Both the position numbers and the translations under genes were made by a program. Positions 57,882 to 64,000 of a stretch of DNA of 64,000 nucleotides are shown here, one piece after another. Source of the DNA: Pholiota molesta (lineage: Eukaryota; Basidiomycota; Agaricomycetes; Agaricales; Strophariaceae); NCBI GenBank assembly GCA_014925825.1, contig JACGCK010000017.1, forward strand, positions 186,001 to 250,000. The letters are read 5' to 3'. Position 1 is the stretch's first letter. Each line of letters starts with the position of its first letter. Under the pieces are notes generated by a model. That model saw only the letters and a list, made by a program, of their open reading frames with translations. It was not told the origin of the DNA and did no database searches.

Positions 57882-59799
57882 TATAGAGGGCGTGGTGGTG
57901 TTGGATGATGAGGCGAAGGGATCCGAGCCCCTTATAAGCACGGGTATACATAGTTGCCGGATCTCCAATCACATGCCCACTTCGCGCGCCAATCTTTGTC
58001 GGATGTCTTCAATAACCGTTACAAAGCTCCTGAGTCGAACTAACCCACAACGTTAGCCAGTTCGGCCCGTTCCTGGGGTTGGAGGTTAGGATTGGACTTC
58101 GTCTGTGTATCCCTTGGCTTCGCTCTAATCGCTCCTTACTAAGGACACGGACTTTTCTTGGATTATTTCGCAGTCAATCACATGAAAGTCTCCTAAGCCT
58201 AATCACGGATTTCAAGCAGCAAACATTGAGCAAACATGAACAGAGAAATAAACGGTTGTACCTTAGGCGCAGTGAAAATTAGTCCTGCAGGACTCTGGAC
58301 AAACTCTGGACATATCCGCCATGTATGCGCGCCGGATTCTGGCAGTATTTTAATACAAACTTGAATTGCCTACTTCGGATTCAATAATTTGTCAATAATG
58401 AGAAAATGGACAGCAAATGGACAGATACTTGACAGATATGAATGTTTTGAGTGCAAAAGAAACTCGAGGTAGTGCCCATTGCCAACCCATTACGCGTGTA
58501 ATGCTTCTTCTAGTCCTAAATAGCGCATATATGCACTTCTGGGGAGATCGAATGATGTTAGATATCACCTAGAATAAATGGAACATATCAATATAATGAT
58601 CTCTACTTGAAGACAAACAGACAAAATATCCATGCCGTTTGCTTCCTTCAGCTCGAATTTCAACATTTTGAGAGATTGAACAGTATGTTTTTCAGCCTCA
58701 CAATATCAGAGAGTACAAGCTAGTGAATTAACCAGCACCTCAAAATGCTAGAGGGAGGGGAAGTCATTGTTATGGCCGGAAGAAAGAGGTGAAGAAGGTG
58801 AAGAGGTGCGAAGTGGAATTAATTAATTGTGATATGTGATGAGTAAAGATGCACACAGCAAAGACGTCACACTCATGTCCATTCTTTCAACATTCTTTGT
58901 CCATTCTCCTTGCTCTCTTCCGTTATGCCATCGCGTAGGACCCTTTCAATAACAGCAGTAGGAGCGGTGAATCACATTCGTGTCCTTGAATGCTCAGCGC
59001 TCAGCGCTAAACGCTCAGCGATGCTATACATCGGCTGTATGGCAGAACTGGTTCCTCCTGGAGCGCAGGAGCGAATTTTCTTTTTGCGAATCGGATGGTG
59101 CAGCGAGAGGATCGACTTCACCCTACAATCACCCTACCTCTCAGTATGGAGATCTTTATCTTTATCTAGACACTGCTGAAGGCAATCACTGTTTCGGGTG
59201 GAAACAGCTCGGAAACAGTATACTTTGAATTTAAACGAGTATCACTGACTGTTTCGGACCGAAAACTTGGAAAACCGTCATGAATGCTTGATGAATGCAT
59301 GATACTCAAATGATACTTGTTGAAAATATGCTGTTTCCAGAAAGAAAATCGGTGGCCTCTAGCAGCGTCTGGTATGTCTGCCCCAGCTTCTGTGCTACTG
59401 GACTCATCTCCTCAGCCAAAGACCCAGCCCTCTGCTGTGTCCCTTTTCCCAGGTCCAGAATAAAAACCACCAGTGCCAGAAAACGCAGAGGGCGCCCCTC
59501 GAATATTCGGAACTTGAAGCGTGCGTTCTCTACGAATGGTCTACGCTCTTTCCGTGGATATTTTAGAACTTTTTGCGTATGTGCTACCCGACTGTTAGAT
59601 TGACCATCATTTTTACCCAGGGAGTGGCGATCTAATGGCCCTGCCTGTGGCTGTTCAAAGTATTTGCATCATGGTATGTCATTTTTGGAGCCCTGGGAAT
59701 ATGCGGGAGTTAGTAACAGTATCTGAAACCTTACCTTAACTTAGAACGCCCAACATCGTGCTGATTCTGGGGGTATCTGACGCCTAAACGAAGTCTACC
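57882..59799. other. Gene-poor intergenic region
   Basis: 1.9 kb without a supported gene. A short tandem run of GCTCAGC units lies at about 58990-59018. Around 59185-59265 similar GTTTCGG...GAAACAG blocks repeat (ACTGTTTCGGGTGGAAACAG; GACTGTTTCGGACCGAAAAC), each partly palindromic. Confidence 0.5.
57931..57938 (-). promoter_or_regulatory. TATA box of the thiolase gene
   Basis: Reads CTTATAAG on either strand, about 50 bp before the ATG at 57881. It makes the ATGs near 57968-57972 unlikely starts because they lie upstream of it. Confidence 0.5.
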
Positions 59800-62157
59800 A
59801 TGCTGCTCGACCTTCCAACAGAACTGGTCGTGCAGATCTTCTTCCATTTGTCCCCCGTCGACCTGGTTTCATGTCAGCTCACATGCAAATATCTCCACAG
59901 CGTCGTGCAGGATAGCGTCGTGCTGCAGTATCACATGGCGCTCATCGCGGCAAAGGCGAGCGACAATCCATGCTCCCCTCTGCCGGTGTCCACGAAGCTA
60001 GCACAGCTCAAGAACGGAGAGCGAGCGTGGGCGATTCTCAAACCGACGTTCACGACGACGATCCCTGTGGACCACAACCCGTCGGGGATCTACGACCTGA
60101 CGGGCGGCGTATATCTTCTCGGGAACCACAACAGGCAGGATTTGCACTACCTGCGCTTGCCAAGCCATCCAGATGAGAAAACGGGGTGGAACACAATCAA
60201 GGTTGGACGAACGATCATCGATATGAGGCTCTGTGTATACGAGCATGATCTAATAGCTGTCGTCACAACGTATGTCCTTTCCTACTGGCCGTGGAGCACT
60301 TACTGATCACCGATCACAGCACGCCAGTTCCAGGAAACCCGGTCACCTATGACATCGAGCTCATGCTTTTCGAGTTCTCGACGGGGAAGCCACATCCACA
60401 AGCCCAAAAACACACCATCCATGTCATGAACACACTATGGAAGAAGCCCGCCATCGGGATCGAAATCGTCGGGGACAACCTGGTTCTGATCCTGTTCTAT
60501 CATCGCAATGACGCCGCCCCCGATGACAGAGTATTCATCTTTGAATGGAAGACTGCCGTGACGAAAACAGTGTGTCTCATTTCTCTGTATTGGTTACCTG
60601 TTTATTGATAAGATAGAGCTTTGCGGTACCATACGATACATATACAGGCCTGATTTTCCTCACTGAAGACATCATCCTCCTACCCAATACACAAACCAAT
60701 GCCCTCGATATTTTCCGTATCCCATCGACGCCCAACGCGGACAGCGCAGCACACATCCCGCTTGTCACGCTGGCGCTGCCCCAACTTGCGGAAAGCCGGG
60801 CCGTAGGGGGCATCTCGTGTCGCGCGGAGCCCAATCCCATTGGGGCCTCCTCGTACCTCTGCAAGAAGAAAGAGGCACGGGAGCGCGCGGCTGCGGCGTC
60901 GAACGGGCCCGAGGAAGAGGACATGTTCCCGAAGCGCGGGTACCTGGCGAGCGCGGAGGAGGCGATCTGCATCTTTGCGCTGCGGGTCCTGGGCGTGCAG
61001 CTGGGGAACTTCCAGTTCGGGCACACGTTCACGTTCGTGGTGCACCGAAACGCGATCGTCGACGTGGTGCACGCGTTTGAGCGGGCGCGCGCGGGCGAGG
61101 CGGCAGCGGCGGCGGCTGCTCCAGCGATGGAGGTGGACGCGGGTGCGCCGTCTGTCGCACCCACGGCCAGCGACGACACTTCCGCCACCACCCCCGCGCC
61201 CGCGTCGGCTTCCCCACCCCGGATCCCGTGGACGGAATGGGGCCCGGCGATCACGCGCTGGTTCAACTCGGACAGCATCCCGACGCGGTGGATCACGACG
61301 ACCGCGGGGCAGCGGTGCGTGCTGATCGCGGACAGCGCGCCGGACACGGGGTTCCCGTACGTGGTGCTGGACTTCAACGCGGAGAGCGTGCGGCGGATGA
61401 AGCGCTGGCAGAAGGCGCGCACGCTGCGCGAGAAGGAGCGCGAGCGCCGGGCGCGGGAGCGCGAGCGGGAACGGGCGATGGAGGAGGCGCGGGAGTGGGC
61501 GGAGGCGTCCGGGGGCGGTGGAGGGGAGAATGAGGACGAGGCAGCGTGGTATGATATCCCCGCGGACGAGGAGGATGGAGAGGAGCCGGTGGTGCATCAT
61601 ACGGGTGTGGCGATCGTGGATGATGAAATCGTATTTGAGGAGGGGGCGTCGAGTATGCTGGGCCCTGAATTCGTGGTCGAAATGATGGAGCAAGAAGAAG
61701 AAGGCGAAGGGGATTCAATGAACATGGACGAGGAATTGACCATCGAAGAAGAGGACGAGAATGCGTCGATGACGTCGCCTGCGCCCGAAGCGTCCACGCT
61801 GTCCGACATCACGGCCATGATGGCGGATTCCGAGCGAGAGCCCATCAGCATCGAGCGCGACCCGAACAACCCGCTCGAAGGTACCGACAACAGCGCGGCG
61901 CGGCGGATCTGGTGCGTAACGACCTCGGAGATGGTTGAGCCCGCAGAGACGTTCGCAGAGCGGGTAGAGGGCCGACTGCCATATGTGGCGTGTGCGAGTG
62001 CGCAGACATATGCATTCCATGGGGTGTTGTTGGATGAGGAACGGATTATCGGTATTCGGGTGAGTGATCTGCTTTGGATACGCTCAATACGTGCTCAATC
62101 TGTGCTCTATATTTCTTTGATCCCAGACTGATTTTCTAGATCGGATACGCCAGATAG
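59800..62157 (+). CDS. F-box protein with large GC-rich exon
   Basis: Four exons. The F-box is at the N-terminus: LLDLPTELVVQIFFHLSPVD, LVSCQLTCKYLHSVVQDS. Further exons start TPVPGNPVTYDIELMLFEFS and GLIFLTEDIILLPNTQTNAL, as in propeller-like F-box substrate receptors. The last large exon (60.65-62.06 kb) inserts low-complexity stretches: an Ala-rich run after FERARAGE, an Arg/Glu helix (REKERERRARERERERAMEE) and long acidic segments. It ends YAFHGVLLDEERIIGIR, then IGYAR after a last intron. Gene structure resembles the F-box gene at 48 kb but the sequence is far apart. Confidence 0.78.
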
Positions 62158-63948
62158 AAGTACATCACTTTGGATAGGGTGTATCTGACTCGGATGAGGG
62201 TTTCGTTGAATCTAATTTTGAAGATTTACGACCAAGTGTCGAATTTCATTGACAACGTGTCACAAGAAGAAAAACAGGTCTCCAGGTAAGTTACGACGAC
62301 ATGGCTGGAGACAGACGGAAATATTGGACTAAACGAACGACTCTCATCCGGAAAAGAAATTCTATGCAGGTTTTCGTCAGCACAAGAACTTCGTCAAGGC
62401 ATGTAAAGTTGGTATATACGTACGAGGTTTCGCCCAAACCAGGCTATACTCACAGAAGTGCTTCATACCACGTCGGCGGTTCCGCATTCTTTAGCAATCC
62501 TAATGTCGCTTGATATACTTCACATCATTCTTCCGCGCCATCTCCTTTGCTGCTCTATTGCTCCCTATTACTACATCAGCAAAAAAAAAAAAAGCAGTTT
62601 AAATACGTAGGTTCACCGAAATATAATCCATACATAATGGATTTCAGCGCGTGTATAAGCATGCGAAAACCATGATGGAAACTTTTAACCATCTTGTAAT
62701 GTAGCTACGGTTATTATACCCATTCCGATTGCATTATGATGCCTCAGAAATGATGTGTACTCATACAAGGATATTAGAATTATTTCATTACCATTATGAT
62801 GTTGATCACGCAGTACGAACATTCCCAAAGTACCACAATCTTAGAAGAAAATAGATTCTATCAAATTTCAATTGGGTTAGAATCTTTCCTGGGATTAATA
62901 CAACTACCATAGATATCTTCATAAGCTACTTTTTACGGACAATATTTTACACATTTCATCCAATTTTACAGTATTCCATGGGATTGTACAGCTACAAGAT
63001 AGAGAATACAATGGAATTCATTTGTAAAGTTTTCGCCAGCTTTCCAAAGACTTGTGACTCTCAAATTCCTTGCGTAGGATTCCAGCTCAATAAACCCTTG
63101 TAATGGTCACTTGCATTCTAATGAATTATATTATAGAACTGCCTTGCAAACGTCAGAAGTGTTCCGAGCATTTTATGCTGATTTATGACATTGTGATAAA
63201 GCTTCTATTACCCTACGTTTGTGACCAATGTATGGGATGTTAGAAGAATTTATAGGACTCCTTCACCTATTGTAGAGGGCGCTTTAAGTTTTGGCGATGT
63301 ACACATTCACCTAAACGCGCCCCGTCCATCTCAACTATGTCCAGAGTCGGGCAGCCGTCCCCGGTGCAGCACGAGCCACATGGGAGTCGATCGAGTAGGA
63401 AGCCCTTCGCTAATTTGGGGCAAGAAATACAGCTCGTTGGCATACTTAGTAGTCTCCTGAAGCAGACTCCGATATGATATCAATGCTGATGATAAGTCAA
63501 TCACATACTTAGGATAACTTACCTTTTCCTTCGACCACTGGACCAATTCTTTGCAGTACAGTCAGATATCTTCCACTCGATGCTTGTTCAAGAGGTTTTG
63601 GCACTCCGACAGCCATGTCTCTCGCAACATACGGAATCAAAACATCTTATGAATAAGGCGACAATGTGAAATTCATCTACTTCGATATGGCAAACCGTTA
63701 TGACATGAACATTTGTGTAAGTCTTGACTCGTAGCAAATTGTTTTTTTATTTCATTGTAGCAATGTAGAAAGTTGAATTCGGAGCTCAATCTGCGCTCAT
63801 GGATTTAAGGACGACGCACTGAAAAGGAAGTCGCACCTTGGCACAGGTATTCTGGCGAGAGGCCTAACATGGAGAGACGCGTCATTAGTCGATTGGAATG
63901 TATATAATCATCAAGGTCTTCGCAACAAAAATACAAACCTCGTTCTGC
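62158..63948. other. AT-rich gene-poor region
   Basis: 1.8 kb with no supported gene. It holds an A13 run at about 62581-62593 and AT-rich sequence at 62.6-63.2 kb. Frames at 62301-62513 and 63221-63546 are not supported. Confidence 0.55.
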
Positions 63949-64000
63949 TCACTGCTCACTAACGAACACCGACGCCATCCCCATCCCCGACCCAATGCAC
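63949..64000 (-). CDS. Second 3-ketoacyl-CoA thiolase (3' end only, cut by right edge)
   Basis: The last 52 bp, read on the minus strand, give [16 protein letters not shown] and stop. This matches the end of the thiolase at 56.5 kb ([16 protein letters not shown]), including the active-site cysteine. The rest lies outside the window. It points to a tandem or near-tandem thiolase duplication in the same orientation with the F-box gene between. Confidence 0.8.
   Translation of the reverse strand, partial: CIGSGMGMASVFVSEQ

Noticed and set aside
57882..57972. A PTS2-like string RLIIQHHHA upstream of the thiolase
   Set aside because: It is in a different frame from the thiolase, no intron joins it in frame, and it overlaps or lies very close to the TATA box, so it is probably untranslated.
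60577..61693. Long minus-strand frames (281 and 337 codons) under the second F-box gene
   Set aside because: They arise from the GC-rich codons of the sense strand, with Arg/Pro/Ala-rich shadow composition and no conserved motif. The same holds for minus frames at 14777-15322 and 34035-34679.
1..64000. tRNA, rRNA, CRISPR arrays and intact transposons
   Set aside because: I scanned for B-box-like GGTTCGA contexts, regular spacer arrays and transposase or reverse-transcriptase motifs, and found none that hold up.

Overview
The window reads as nuclear DNA of a filamentous basidiomycete, most likely an Agaricomycete. Genes lie on both strands with little space between them. They are cut by many introns of about 50-70 bp. 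The gene set (calpain-like proteases with a coiled N-terminus, an OPI1-type regulator, a kinesin-14, an anoctamin, UBC6, F-box proteins, a GMC oxidoreductase) fits that group. I saw no bacterial features, CRISPR, rRNA or tRNA. All spans below run from start to stop codon and include introns, which I placed by hand from splice signals and family conservation.

Layout. 1-10.4 kb: a cluster of three calpain-like genes (one cut by the left edge, one with an intact triad, one with all three catalytic residues replaced), with an RCC1-repeat gene and a small hypothetical gene between them. 12.3-16.0 kb: an OPI1-like phospholipid-gene repressor with a 1.2 kb repeat-filled intron. 16.7-20.1 kb: a GATA-finger protein and a C2H2 transcription factor, both on the minus strand. 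22.7-25.7 kb: an MFS sugar transporter with about twenty introns, three of which appear to use GC donors. 26.4-40.5 kb: eight paralogous genes for tiny secreted six-cysteine proteins, split by one kinesin-14 gene. 40.8-52.6 kb: anoctamin, HIT-family hydrolase, ACS-type MFS transporter, F-box protein, SAM methyltransferase and UBC6. 53.2-57.9 kb: a GMC oxidoreductase with two frame breaks and a 3-ketoacyl-CoA thiolase. 59.8-62.2 kb: a second F-box protein. The right edge holds the 3' end of a second thiolase.

The most original feature is the eight-member secreted peptide family. Every copy has a signal peptide, the spacing C-x5-10-C-x4-6-CC-x8-12-C-x6-8-C, five exons, a micro-exon of only 4, 7 or 10 nt, and introns that cut through the codons of cysteines 1 and 2. 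The cysteine framework resembles an inhibitor cystine knot, but I do not recognise the family. Other points of note are the catalytically dead calpain, a conserved C-terminal module shared by two calpains, the GC-AG introns, the repeat array with E-boxes inside the OPI1 intron, and the paired single-base losses in the GMC gene.
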